NCBI RefSeq assembly: GCF_003034965.1
Contig: NZ_PZKE01000009.1
Location: 62,001-126,000 of the forward strand
DNA length: 64,000 bases
Origin: Fuscovulum blasticum DSM 2131
Lineage (GTDB): Bacteria; Pseudomonadota; Alphaproteobacteria; Rhodobacterales; Rhodobacteraceae
Reading direction: 5' to 3'
The notes beneath the pieces are model-generated. The model did not search any database and was not told the origin of the DNA. It was given only the letters and a program-made list of their open reading frames with translations. Shown one piece after another: positions 8,179 to 18,608 of the stretch. The position numbers and the translations under genes were made by a program. Every line of letters begins with the position of its first letter. Positions within the stretch are counted from its first letter, which is position 1.

Positions 8179-8559
8179 TCAGTCCAGACGGCCAAGCCTG
8201 GGTTGCAGTTGCAGCTCCGCCGCGCGCAGGGCGGGCAACAGCACGTCAGGCACCGAAGCCGCGAACCCGGCCCGGGCCAGCCGTTGCAGGGCAACGGCAA
8301 GCAGTTGATCTTCGCTCAGCAGCCAGGGCGGCGGCAGGATCAGCAGGCGGCGGGCGCGCTGCATCGCCCCGTCCCGCCCCCACAGGATATCGGCCTTCGG
8401 CCCGGCGAAACGCACCGACCAGCCCACCTGAAAGGCCGGCGCCAAAGCGGCGGCCAGCGCGGGGCGCCGGGCCAGAAACCGGGCACGGCAGGGCCGGGTC
8501 AGCAGCCACAGCGCAAGGCCTTGGGCAGGTCGGCGTGTGCTGACGCTGGCTTCCATCAT
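8179..8559 (-). CDS. Hypothetical protein of the encapsulin operon
   Basis: A 126-aa protein starting at ATG 8559 (ATG 8556 also possible), rich in Ala, Leu and Arg. Features are GLALWLLTRPCRARFLARRPAL-type basic/hydrophobic N-terminus and then VGWSVRFAGPKADILWGRDG, ARRLLILPPPWLLSEDQLL and ASVPDVLLPALRAAELQL. I do not recognise a family. It lies 77 bases after the desulfurase stop on the same strand. The ribosome site is weak. A competing frame exists on the opposite strand (8091-8543), but its composition is worse. It may be a second cargo or an accessory protein; this is inference. Confidence 0.5.
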   Translation of the reverse strand: MMEASVSTRRPAQGLALWLLTRPCRARFLARRPALAAALAPAFQVGWSVRFAGPKADILWGRDGAMQRARRLLILPPPWLLSEDQLLAVALQRLARAGFAASVPDVLLPALRAAELQLQPRLGRLD

Positions 8560-8635
8560 TGCTGCCCTGCCCCTGATCCGCGACACGGAACGGCAGGCCG
8601 GCCCCCGTGCGGCCGGCCTGCCTTCTTCTTGCCTG

Positions 8636-10466
<1,831 letters not shown>

Positions 10467-10495
<29 letters not shown>

Positions 10496-11396
10496 GGAAT
10501 TTTCCGATCTCAACATCTTCAAGCACGGCCAGCGCATCGGGGGATTGCACCACGAGGCTGCAGTAAAGGCTGATCAGGTATGAGGCGATGGCCGCCCGGT
10601 TGATGCCCATGAAGCGCACCGACAGACCCGGCGACTGTTCCCCCGCAAGACCGGGCTGATACAGCCCGATCACGCCCTGACGCTTGTCGCCCACGCGCAG
10701 CAGCAGGATCTTGGTCTTGCCGCCCACCACGGGAATCTTGTCCGACGGCACCAGCGGCAGCCCGCGCCATGTCAGGAACTGCGAGCCGAACAGGCTGACG
10801 GTCGGCGGCGGCACGCCGCGGCGGGTACATTCGCGCCCGAAAGCGGCAATGGCATCGGGGTGCGCCAGAAAGAAGGCCGGTTCCTTCCAGACCTTGGCGA
10901 TCAACAGATCCAGATCGTCGGGCGTGGGGGCGCCGGTGCGGGTCTTGAGCACCTGCCCCTGCGCGACATTGGCCAGAAGCCCGTAGTCCGGGTTGTTGAT
11001 CAACTGGCCTTCCTGGGTTTCCTTGATCGTCTCGATTGCCAGCCGAAGCTGTTCCTTCACTTGGTCGAAGGGGCTGGAATACAGGTCCGAAACCCGCGTA
11101 TGCACATCCAGCACCGTCGAGACAGCATTCAGGAAATACTCGCGCGGTTTCTCGTCATAGTTCACGAACGTGGTCGGCAGGTCCGATTCATCGCGGCCCG
11201 CGCAGGCCACCTCGACGTTCTCGGGGTTCTTCACCGTGTTCAGCCGGTAGATGCCCGCTTCAACCGGCACCCATTGCAGCAGATGCACCAGCCAGCGCGG
11301 GCTGATCGTCGGCAGGATGGGGGCGGTCTTGGTCGCATTGGCAAGCTGGCGCGCGGCGTTGTCGCTCAGCGCAGCCTGCGGAAGAAATTCAGCCAT
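10467..11396 (-). CDS. srpI: Family 2A encapsulin nanocompartment shell protein
   Basis: An HK97-fold protein that self-assembles into an icosahedral shell, 309 aa. Recognisable features of the SrpI family are the extended N-terminal arm (AARQLANATKTAPILPTISPRWL), then LLQWVPVEAGIYRLN, PREYFLNAVSTVLDVHTRVSDLYS and GLLANVAQGQV. Further on are PDDLDLLIAKVWKEPAFFLAHP, SFLGSQF-like SLFGSQFLTWRG, and the C-terminal GINRAAIASYLISLYCSLVV. No cyclic-nucleotide-binding insert is present, which separates 2A from 2B. The next gene is its cysteine desulfurase cargo. Family 2A compartments have been linked to sulfur starvation and to storage of elemental sulfur. Confidence 0.94.
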
Positions 11397-11550
11397 GTCT
11401 GTCTTGGGCTCCTTTGGGGGTCACAGGGGTAAGAACGGTGGTGGCGACGCCGGGCCGGGGCGGGGCGGGCAGGCGCAAGGCGCGGGCATGGCCGCCCTGC
11501 CCGCCCGCGGCTGCCGCCGCATCGCTGGCCCGCCTGGCCGGGCGCAAACG

Positions 11551-11706
11551 TCACGACAGCGCGGCCAGCAGCAGCGCGACGGCGACGTAGCCAAGGCCAA
11601 GCGCCAGAGCCACGACCTGCGCCCCGCGCGAGGCCTGCGGTTCGATCTCGTCCGGCTCGCCTGCAAGCAGGGCCACAAATTGGGGGTCGTAACCGTTCCA
11701 GTACAT
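11551..11706 (-). CDS. Small single-pass membrane protein at the head of the encapsulin operon
   Basis: A 51-aa protein. ATG 11706 follows AAAGGA at 6-base spacing, an excellent ribosome site, and a TGA stop lies at 11551. The N-terminal half is polar and acidic (MYWNGYDPQFVALLAGEPDE). The C-terminal half is one hydrophobic helix (about residues 29-50: AQVVALALGLGYVAVALLLAA). It lies 154 bases upstream of the shell gene on the same strand. I do not know the family. It could tether the compartment or the ABC importer to the membrane, or be a leader. The ribosome site, clean composition and operon position make it a real gene. Confidence 0.65.
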   Translation of the reverse strand: MYWNGYDPQFVALLAGEPDEIEPQASRGAQVVALALGLGYVAVALLLAALS

Positions 11707-11800
11707 GTGATGTCCTTTCTTGCCTTGGCCCCGGGCGGGATGAAGCGGAATGCCGGGCCGTCAAGAAAAGACTATTCGACTGGTCGTGATTTATCTTTCC

Positions 11801-11816
11801 AAAGACACAGGTCTTT
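11801..11816. promoter_or_regulatory. Candidate operator of the encapsulin operon
   Basis: A perfect inverted repeat, AAAGAC-ACAG-GTCTTT, 95 bases upstream of the small membrane protein start. It sits in the only AT-rich part of the gap between the phosphomannomutase gene and this operon. Related half-sites are nearby (AAAAGAC at 11766-11772, AAGACC at 11820-11825). A dyad of this size could bind a sulfur-responsive regulator, but no regulator gene is visible in the locus. Confidence 0.35.
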
Positions 11817-11952
11817 CAAGAAGACCGTTCTCCTGAAGCGACCGCCGCCTGCGGTTTCATCCTAAAAATGCTGTCGGGACGATCGGCCGCAGCCGGCCCG
11901 CGATGCAGCAAGGCACGACAGGCGCCAGCCCGGTTGCTGCTTCCGCGCGGGG

Positions 11953-13329
11953 TCAGGGTTCGGCGCGGATCAGGGCGCAGAGTTCATCGACCTTGCGGTC
12001 CAGCAGCGCGCGGTCTGCGCGCGTCTCGACGTTCAGGCGCAACAGGGGTTCGGTGTTCGAGGAGCGCAGGTTGAACCGCCACACCCCCATGTCCAGCGAG
12101 AGCCCGTCGGTTTCGTCGCGCCCGCGGGCCCCGGCGGCATAGGCGGCATCCACCCGCGCCCGGATGGCTGCCGGGTCTGCGACGACAAAGTTGATCTCAC
12201 CCGAGGACGGGAACGCCGCGCGGCGGGCCGCGACCAGCGACGCCAGCGACTGGCCCGACCGGCCCATCAGCTCGATCACCAGAAGCCAGGGGATCATGCC
12301 GCTGTCGCAGCAGACGAAATCGCGGAAGTAGTGATGCGCCGACATCTCGCCGCCATAGACGGCATCATGGTCGCGCAGCGCGGCCTTCAGGAAGGCATGT
12401 CCGGTGCGCGACTGGATCGCGGTGCCGCCGGCCTGGGCCACCACGTCGCGCGTGTTCCAGATCACCCGCGGATCGTGGATGATGCGCGCACCCGGTTCGC
12501 GGGCCAGGAAGGCCGCGGCCAGCAGGCCGACGATGTATTCGCCGTCGATGAACCGGCCCTCGGCATCGAAGAAGAAACAGCGGTCGAAATCCCCGTCCCA
12601 GGCAACCCCAAGGTCCGCCCCGGCCGCGCGAACGGCTTCGGCGGTGACAGGCTGGTTCTCGGGCAGCAGCGGGTTGGGAATGCCGTTCGGAAAGCTGCCG
12701 TCCGGCTCATGGTGCATCCGCAGGATCTGGAGCGGTGCGCCCCGTGCGGACAGGGCCGCCGCGATGGCATCGAAGGTCGGGCCGGCCGCGCCATTGCCGG
12801 CATTGACCACGATCTTCAACGGCCGCAGCGCCGCCACATCGACAAATTTCAGCACGGTTTCAACATAGGCGGCCCGCGCCGTTGCGGCGACATCGACCCG
12901 CCGGCCACCGGCCCGCGCGGGGCCAAAATCATCGGCCTCGGCCAAGGCCCGGATCGCGGCAAGCCCGGTGGCGCTGTCCAGCGGCGCCGACCCTGCTCGC
13001 ACCATCTTCATCCCGTTGTAATCCATCGGGTTATGCGAGGCGGTGACCTCGATCCCGCCGTCGGCACCGAAGAAGGTGACGGCGTGATACATCTCCTCGG
13101 TCCCGCACAGGCCAAGGTCCAGCACTTCGACGCCCTCGTCGATCAGCGCCCCGGAAACGGCGGCGGCCAGCTCCTCGCTTGAGGCGCGGATGTCGCGGCC
13201 CAGCACCACACGCCGCGCCGTCAACGCCCGCGCAAAGCCGCGGCCAATCCGGCGGGCAATCCCGACATCCAGATTGTCGCCCAGCCGCCCGCGCACGTCA
13301 TAGGCCTTGAAACAGGTCAGCGTCGCCAT
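11953..13329 (-). CDS. manB: Phosphomannomutase/phosphoglucomutase
   Basis: Interconverts hexose 6- and 1-phosphates for sugar-nucleotide synthesis. It is 458 aa and in the size range of AlgC/ManB enzymes. Four signature sites are visible: the phosphoserine loop TASHNPMDYNG, the metal site DGDFDRCFFFD, the sugar-specificity loop GGEMSAHHYFRD, and the phosphate-binding RSSNTEPLLRLNVE near the C-terminus. Its ATG overlaps the manC stop by one base, so the two form an operon giving GDP-mannose from mannose 6-phosphate. The product probably feeds exopolysaccharide or glycan synthesis. Confidence 0.9.
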   Translation of the reverse strand: MATLTCFKAYDVRGRLGDNLDVGIARRIGRGFARALTARRVVLGRDIRASSEELAAAVSGALIDEGVEVLDLGLCGTEEMYHAVTFFGADGGIEVTASHNPMDYNGMKMVRAGSAPLDSATGLAAIRALAEADDFGPARAGGRRVDVAATARAAYVETVLKFVDVAALRPLKIVVNAGNGAAGPTFDAIAAALSARGAPLQILRMHHEPDGSFPNGIPNPLLPENQPVTAEAVRAAGADLGVAWDGDFDRCFFFDAEGRFIDGEYIVGLLAAAFLAREPGARIIHDPRVIWNTRDVVAQAGGTAIQSRTGHAFLKAALRDHDAVYGGEMSAHHYFRDFVCCDSGMIPWLLVIELMGRSGQSLASLVAARRAAFPSSGEINFVVADPAAIRARVDAAYAAGARGRDETDGLSLDMGVWRFNLRSSNTEPLLRLNVETRADRALLDRKVDELCALIRAEP

Positions 13330-14786
13330 CAGCCCTTCGCCCCCTGACCCCGGGCGTAGATGTCGTCGTAGCGCACGATGTCATCTTCCCCCAGATAGCT
13401 GCCGGTCTGCACCTCGATCAGCACCATCGGCACCTTGCCGGGGTTTTCCATCCGGTGAACGGCCCCAAGCGGAATGTAGACCGACTGGTTCTCGCCCAGA
13501 AGCTGCACCTTGTCGTCCACCGTGACCCGCGCCGTGCCTTCGACCACGATCCAGTGTTCCGACCTGTGATGGTGGCTTTGCAGGCTGAGCGCCGCGCCCG
13601 GATTGACGACGATCCGCTTGACCTGGAAGCGCGGGCCAAGGACCAGCGTTTCATACCAGCCCCAGGGACGATAGTCGCGCGGCAGGGTTTCGGCCTGGCG
13701 CTGGCCACGCGCCTTCAGCAGATCGACCGCCTTCTTCACATCCTGCGCCCGGTCCTTCGGCGCCACCAGCACGGCATCCGGCATGGCCACGGCAATCATG
13801 TTGTCCAGCCCGATCCCGATCAGCACCTGGCCCTCGGATTCCGCGCGCAACAGCGTGTCATGGCAGTCGATCGCCGCGGCCGGGCCGGACAGCGCCACCC
13901 CGTCGGCATCTGTCGGCTGTTCGCGCCAGACGGCATCCCAATCGCCCAGGTCGGACCAGCCGGCCGAGAAGGGCACCACGGCCAGATTGGGCGCCTTTTC
14001 CATCACGGCATAATCAACCGAGATCGAGGGCGCCTGTGCAAAGGCCGCAGGGTCAAGCCGCAGGAAGCCAAGGTCGGCGCGGGCGGCGGCCAGCGACCGC
14101 TCGACCGGGGCCAGGACATCGGGCGCATCTTGGCGGAAGGCGGCCACCAGATCAGAGGCCCGAGCCAGGAAGATTCCGGCATTCCAGAGGAAGTTGCCCG
14201 AAGCCAGCATGGCCCTTGCGCGGTCTGCCTCGGGCTTTTCGACAAAGCGCAGCAGATCGACGGGGGCCCCGTCTGCCCCCGGACGGGCCGCAAGTTCCAG
14301 ATAGCCATAGCCTGTCTCGGGCCGGTCGGGGGTGATGCCGAACGTCACGATCTTGCCCTGTGCCGCCGCCGCCCGCCCCCGCGCCACGGCATCGCCGAAG
14401 GCCGCGCTGTCAGGGATGGAATGGTCCGACGGGGCGATCAGCACGATCGGATCGGGCGCATCCGGGTTCCGCGACACCAGTGCCAGAACGGCCGCCAGAA
14501 TGGCCGGCGCCGTGTTGCGCGGTTCGGGTTCGATCAGAATCGTGCCGGGGCGGATGCCCACCTCGGCCAGTTGTTCGGTGACGATGAAACGGAAGTCGGA
14601 CCCCGTGACGATCGTCGGCGCCGCAAACCCGCCTTGCCCGAACCGCAGCGCGGCCTGCTGGAACAGCGATCTGTCCCCCAGAATCTGCGCGAACTGCTTG
14701 GGATACGACTTGCGCGACAACGGCCAGAGCCGGGTTCCCGAGCCGCCGCAAAGGATGATGGGACAGACTTGGTCAGGTTCGGTCAT
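13329..14786 (-). CDS. manC: Mannose-1-phosphate guanylyltransferase / mannose-6-phosphate isomerase
   Basis: A bifunctional enzyme making GDP-mannose, 485 aa. The N-terminal nucleotidyltransferase begins PIILCGGSGTRLWPLSRKSYPKQF, followed by VIAPSDHSIPD-like LIAPSDHSIPD and FVEKP. The C-terminal cupin isomerase domain is seen in RPWGWYETLVLG, FQVKRIVVNPGAALSLQ, HHHRSEHWIVVEGTA and YIPLGAVHRMENPG. ATG 14786 is used; a GTG at 14795 is an alternative and neither has a strong ribosome site. It is upstream of and coupled to the phosphomannomutase gene. Confidence 0.92.
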   Translation of the reverse strand: MTEPDQVCPIILCGGSGTRLWPLSRKSYPKQFAQILGDRSLFQQAALRFGQGGFAAPTIVTGSDFRFIVTEQLAEVGIRPGTILIEPEPRNTAPAILAAVLALVSRNPDAPDPIVLIAPSDHSIPDSAAFGDAVARGRAAAAQGKIVTFGITPDRPETGYGYLELAARPGADGAPVDLLRFVEKPEADRARAMLASGNFLWNAGIFLARASDLVAAFRQDAPDVLAPVERSLAAARADLGFLRLDPAAFAQAPSISVDYAVMEKAPNLAVVPFSAGWSDLGDWDAVWREQPTDADGVALSGPAAAIDCHDTLLRAESEGQVLIGIGLDNMIAVAMPDAVLVAPKDRAQDVKKAVDLLKARGQRQAETLPRDYRPWGWYETLVLGPRFQVKRIVVNPGAALSLQSHHHRSEHWIVVEGTARVTVDDKVQLLGENQSVYIPLGAVHRMENPGKVPMVLIEVQTGSYLGEDDIVRYDDIYARGQGAKG

Positions 14787-14955
14787 GCTTTTCACACAAG
14801 CGCGATTTCCGCATCAAATCAAGGCCGCAAGCCCCCTGCCCCGCGATCATGGCGAAAGCCTGCGTCGGTTGCGGGGGGCCACGCCCCTCACCGGCAGCAC
14901 CACAGGCAGCGCCTTGCAGATCCATCCCGGCGCGGTGATGCGGCGGCCCTTTGCC

Positions 14956-16119
14956 TCAGGCCCACTTGCCTTCGAAATCTGCCGGGACCAGCAGGTTCTG
15001 CGGGCCAAGATGCGCCACGTCGCGTTCGCCGCACAGGGCCATGGTGACATCCAGCTCCTTGCGGATCACCTCCAGCGCCTTGGTCACGCCGGCCTCGCCC
15101 ATGGCGCCCAGGCCGTGAATGAAGGCGCGGCCGATCATCGTGCCGGTCGCCCCCAGAGCCAGCGCCTTCAGCACGTCCTGCCCCGAGCGGATGCCGCTGT
15201 CGAGCCAGATCTCGGTCTTGCCACCGATCGCCCGCACGATGGACGGCAGCATCCGGATCGACGACAGCGCGCCGTCCAGTTGCCGCCCGCCGTGGTTCGA
15301 CACCACGATGGCATCGGCCCCTGCGTCCACCGCCATCTGCGCATCCTCGGCGTCAAGGATGCCCTTCAGCACCAGCTTGCCGCCCCACTGATCGCGGATG
15401 CGGGTCACCTTCGACCAGTCAAGCCTGAGGTCGAACTGCTCGTTCGTCCAGGCCGACAGGTCGGCCAGGTTGGTCACGCCCTTCACATGGCCCACGATGT
15501 TGCGGAACTGCCGGCGCGGGGTTTTCAGCATCCCCAGCGACCAGCGCGGCTTGGTGGCCATGTTCAGGATGTTCGGCAAGGTCAGGCGCGGCGGGCTGGT
15601 CAGCCCGTTCTTCAGATCCTTGTGCCGCTGCCCGATGATCTGCAGGTCCAGCGTCAGCACCAGCGCGCTGCATTTCGCCGCCCGGGCGCGTTCGATGATG
15701 CGGTCCACGAAATCCTCGTCCCGCATGACGTAAAGCTGGAACCAGAACGGATCGGGGCTCGCCGCCGCCACATCCTCAATCGAACAGATCGACATGGTGG
15801 ACAGGGTGAAGGGCACGCCGAACCTTGCCGCTGCCCGCGCGGCCAGGATTTCGCCGTCAGGATGCTGCATCCCGGTGCTGCCCACCGGCGCCAGCGCCAC
15901 CGGCATCGTAACTGTCTGGCCCAGCATCCTGCCCGACAGAACCCGGTCCGACAGATCACGCGCCACCCGCTGCCGCAGCCGGATCAGCGAGAAATCCGCG
16001 CTGTTGTCGCGGAAGGTCTGCTCGGTATAGCTGCCGCTTTCGCAGTAATCCCAGAACATCCGCGGCGTCCGCTTCCGGTGCAGGCGCTTGAGGTCTTCGA
16101 TGCAGGTGATCACAGGCAT
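14956..16119 (-). CDS. lldD: L-lactate dehydrogenase (FMN-dependent, quinone-linked)
   Basis: Oxidises L-lactate to pyruvate at the membrane, 387 aa. It is a TIM-barrel flavoprotein of the alpha-hydroxy acid oxidase family: the N-terminal RLHRKRTPRMFWDYCESGSYTE, then LAPVGSTGMQHPDGE, WFQLYVMRD, KGILDAEDAQMAVDAGADA and the active-site SNHGGRQLDGALSS with catalytic His. Start ATG 16119 has a strong AAGGAG at 7-base spacing; the frame extends further upstream only through a GTG. It stands alone on the minus strand, separated by 169 bases from manC. A related hydroxy acid (glycolate, mandelate) is a lesser possibility. Confidence 0.88.
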   Translation of the reverse strand: MPVITCIEDLKRLHRKRTPRMFWDYCESGSYTEQTFRDNSADFSLIRLRQRVARDLSDRVLSGRMLGQTVTMPVALAPVGSTGMQHPDGEILAARAAARFGVPFTLSTMSICSIEDVAAASPDPFWFQLYVMRDEDFVDRIIERARAAKCSALVLTLDLQIIGQRHKDLKNGLTSPPRLTLPNILNMATKPRWSLGMLKTPRRQFRNIVGHVKGVTNLADLSAWTNEQFDLRLDWSKVTRIRDQWGGKLVLKGILDAEDAQMAVDAGADAIVVSNHGGRQLDGALSSIRMLPSIVRAIGGKTEIWLDSGIRSGQDVLKALALGATGTMIGRAFIHGLGAMGEAGVTKALEVIRKELDVTMALCGERDVAHLGPQNLLVPADFEGKWA

Positions 16120-16294
16120 GCACGGCTCCTTCGCGGGCTGTCTTCCGCCTGTTACCAACGGTGCAACGGCGCGTCTATGGGGAGCGGGGGGTGGGGGATG
16201 GGCGGGGAGCGGACGGTCAATGCGAACGTGCGCGCTCAGACTACCGGCTTAACCTGAGCAGATTCAGATGGGCATCACAAAACGGCACGCTCGA

Positions 16295-16376
16295 GCAAGC
16301 ATAATTTGCCACACTGAAAAATATGCTTGCAACGGCCCATTTTAGCAAGCATATTTTGCAACATAATTGCAAGCAT
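16295..16376 (+). promoter_or_regulatory. GCAAGCAT box array upstream of the P63C gene
   Basis: The octamer GCAAGCAT occurs four times in 82 bases: direct at 16295-16302, 16345-16352 and 16369-16376, and inverted at 16323-16330. The inner pair forms a perfect 10-base inverted repeat, ATATGCTTGC (16321-16330) with GCAAGCATAT (16345-16354). Two copies continue into TTTTGC or AATTTGC. The last copy ends 10 bases before the chosen start codon and overlaps the ribosome site, so occupancy would block translation or transcription. This looks like an autoregulatory operator or phage-type control region. Confidence 0.55.
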
Positions 16377-16386
16377 GGAGTGTTCT

Positions 16387-17406
16387 ATGATTGAGACCCC
16401 ACAAAGTAAGGGTGGCAAGGTTCGCGCGGAAAAGCTGTCGCCGGAAGAACGTCAAGCGATTGCCAGTGCGAGCGCAAAGGCTCGTTGGGCTAAGGCGAAA
16501 GACGAGGGCTCTCCTCCGAAGGCAACCCATCGTGGCACGCTCAGGATCGGGGATTCTGAGATCCCTTGCGCAGTTCTTGAGGATGGAAGGCGCGTTCTGT
16601 CGGAGACCGGAGTTACATTGGCCCTTGGCTCTCGAAGCGGTGGCTCAAAGAGGATCAAAAAGGCAGAGGAAGCTACGGGTTCTGCTTTACCTGTTTTTGT
16701 GGCACCTGCGAATATCCGACCCTTCATCAAAGAGGAACTCATAACGGGAGCACTTAAGCCGATCCTTTACAAGGATGGGCGGCGGCACGTTGTCGGTTAC
16801 GATGCGTCCGTGCTCACAAAGGTCTGCGACGTTTGGTTGGCTGCCCGCGAGGCCGGAGCGCTTCAGAAACAGCAGCTTGACCGTGCGCAGAAGGCTGAGG
16901 TTCTGATACGAGCGCTTGCCGACATTGCTATTGTCGCCTTGGTCGATGAGGCAACCGGATTCCAGTATGAGCGCGAGAAAGATGAACTGAGCAAGTTGCT
17001 TGCTCTTTACCTATCCGAGGAGAGGCTTTCGTGGGCAAAGCGTTTTCCGAACGAATTCTATCATCAGATCTATCGGTTGCGTGGCTGGGAGCTACCAGTT
17101 GGGCGAGCCAAAACACCACTTCTCGGTCAAATCACCAATGATATCGTTTACGAGCGTTTGCCTGAGGGTGTTTTGGCGAGATTGCGCGAGCTCAACCCCA
17201 CTGACGAGGCAAGCAAGCGCCGGAAGTGGAAGCACCACCAGTTTCTTTCGGAGGAGGTCGGACAGACTGATCTCCGTGACCACATTCTGCAGATCTTGCC
17301 CATCATGAAAATCTCCAAGAACTGGGCAGCCTTCATGAAGCACCTGAACATCGCGTTCCCAAAGCCTCACTCCCAGATCGAGCTTGACCTTGAGGACGGC
17401 GACTGA
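16387..17406 (+). CDS. P63C domain-containing protein (phage/mobile-element type)
   Basis: A 339-aa protein. The N-terminus (TPQSKGGKVRAEKLSPEERQ, then AIASASAKARWAK) is a basic helix resembling small DNA/RNA-binding modules found before P63C domains. The middle carries VLEDGRRVLSETGVTLALG, VGYDASVLTKVCDVWLAARE and ALADIAIVALVDEATGFQYERE. The C-terminal part has the P63C signature WAKRFPNEFYHQIYRLRGWE and NDIVYERLPEGVLARLRELNP. P63C is a domain of unknown function common in phages and genomic islands. ATG 16387 follows GGAG at 6 bases. The base composition is clearly lower in GC (33 of 60 in one line I counted) than its neighbours. Probably acquired by transfer; the flanking genes are ordinary metabolic genes. 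Confidence 0.8.
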   Translation: MIETPQSKGGKVRAEKLSPEERQAIASASAKARWAKAKDEGSPPKATHRGTLRIGDSEIPCAVLEDGRRVLSETGVTLALGSRSGGSKRIKKAEEATGSALPVFVAPANIRPFIKEELITGALKPILYKDGRRHVVGYDASVLTKVCDVWLAAREAGALQKQQLDRAQKAEVLIRALADIAIVALVDEATGFQYEREKDELSKLLALYLSEERLSWAKRFPNEFYHQIYRLRGWELPVGRAKTPLLGQITNDIVYERLPEGVLARLRELNPTDEASKRRKWKHHQFLSEEVGQTDLRDHILQILPIMKISKNWAAFMKHLNIAFPKPHSQIELDLEDGD

Positions 17407-17750
17407 AACTCAGCGGCGATGCCGAGTTGATCTCCAAGCTTGATAGTTGGCGGTCATCTCGGCTCGGCCTCGCCTCAGTTTCCTTAAGCATCCCGCCAAT
17501 TCGCCACCGATAGACCTTGACCAGATCTGGCCCGCCCAGCGCCTGCAAGATTTCGCTCAGCTTGCGTCCGATCCTCGTGAACCTCAACGAGAAGACTCGC
17601 CCTCAACCGCGCGGCAGACCGAAATCAGGCAGCTTTGTGCTAGTAGGTCATTGAGATCGGTCAGGCTAGAACGACCTAATGCGGCTGCGCCCAGCATCTG
17701 ATGCGAGCGTCCGCTCTGGGCCAACTTACACCGCCCTCCGCTCCCTCGCC
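17407..17750. other. Low-GC intergenic stretch after the P63C gene
   Basis: About 340 bases without a convincing gene. The composition is intermediate, between that of the P63C gene and that of trpA. It ends just before the trpA stop. No tRNA, inverted repeat of note or transposase fragment was recognised. An 84-codon frame on the minus strand (17333-17587) overlaps the P63C end and shows no family. It is probably the right flank of the acquired piece. Confidence 0.4.
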
Positions 17751-18542
17751 TCAGGCCGAATGCGCGCCTGCGGCCAGGGCGGCCACCTTGGTCAGCACTT
17801 CGGCCACGGGTTTGCCTTCGCCGATGTCCTTGACGATGGCAGAGCCCACCACGCAGCCATCGGCGATGCCGGCAATCGAGCGGGCGGAGTCCGGGGTGTT
17901 GATGCCGAAGCCCACGATGACCGGCAGGTCGGTAGAGCGTTTGATCCGGGCCACTTCCGGCGCCACATCGGCCGCCTGTGCGGCCGCCGCGCCGGTGATG
18001 CCGGTGATCGAGACGTAATAGACGAAGCCGCTGGTGTTCTGCAGCACCTTGGGCAGGCGCTTGTCGTCGGTGGTGGGCGTGGCCAGCCGGATGAAGTTCA
18101 GCCCCGCCTTCTGCGCCGGCAGGCACAGTTCGTCATCTTCCTCGGGCGGCAGGTCCACCACGATCAGCCCGTCGATCCCGGCCTCGGTCGCGTCTTTCAG
18201 GAAGCGGTCCACGCCGCGGGAATAGATCGGGTTGTAATAGCCCATCAGCACGATCGGGGTGGTCTTGTCGCCGTCGCGGAAGGCGCGGACCATGGCCAGC
18301 ACGCGGTCCATCGTCATGCCGCCTTCCAGCGCCCGCTGGCCCGCGGCCTGGATGGTGGGGCCATCGGCCATCGGGTCGGTAAAGGGCATCCCCAGTTCGA
18401 TGATGTCGACGCCCGCGCCGGGCAGGCCCTTCATCACGGCAAGCGAGGTTGCCTCATCCGGGTCGCCGCCCATGATATAGGCGACGAAGGCCTTCTTCCC
18501 CTGCGATTTCAGTCGCGCGAAGGTATCGTCGATCCTGGTCAT
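17751..18542 (-). CDS. trpA: Tryptophan synthase alpha subunit
   Basis: Cleaves indole-3-glycerol phosphate to indole and glyceraldehyde 3-phosphate, working with TrpB. It is 263 aa, the normal length. The alpha-subunit signature [20 protein letters not shown] contains the catalytic Glu and Asp. Further motifs are [50 protein letters not shown] and the phosphate-binding [11 protein letters not shown]. Start ATG 18542. No trpB is adjacent in this window, so it is separated from the rest of the pathway or at an operon end. The downstream neighbour is the acquired P63C region. Confidence 0.96.
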   Translation of the reverse strand: MTRIDDTFARLKSQGKKAFVAYIMGGDPDEATSLAVMKGLPGAGVDIIELGMPFTDPMADGPTIQAAGQRALEGGMTMDRVLAMVRAFRDGDKTTPIVLMGYYNPIYSRGVDRFLKDATEAGIDGLIVVDLPPEEDDELCLPAQKAGLNFIRLATPTTDDKRLPKVLQNTSGFVYYVSITGITGAAAAQAADVAPEVARIKRSTDLPVIVGFGINTPDSARSIAGIADGCVVGSAIVKDIGEGKPVAEVLTKVAALAAGAHSA

Positions 18543-18608
18543 GGCCGTCCCCGTAGCACCTGTGCGCCTTGGGGTTTCGCACGGGCGCACGGGAAAGATC
18601 AATGGCCC

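Noticed and set aside
17333-17587. 84-codon minus-strand frame after the P63C gene
   Set aside because: It overlaps the end of the P63C gene, has no ribosome site and no family; not called.
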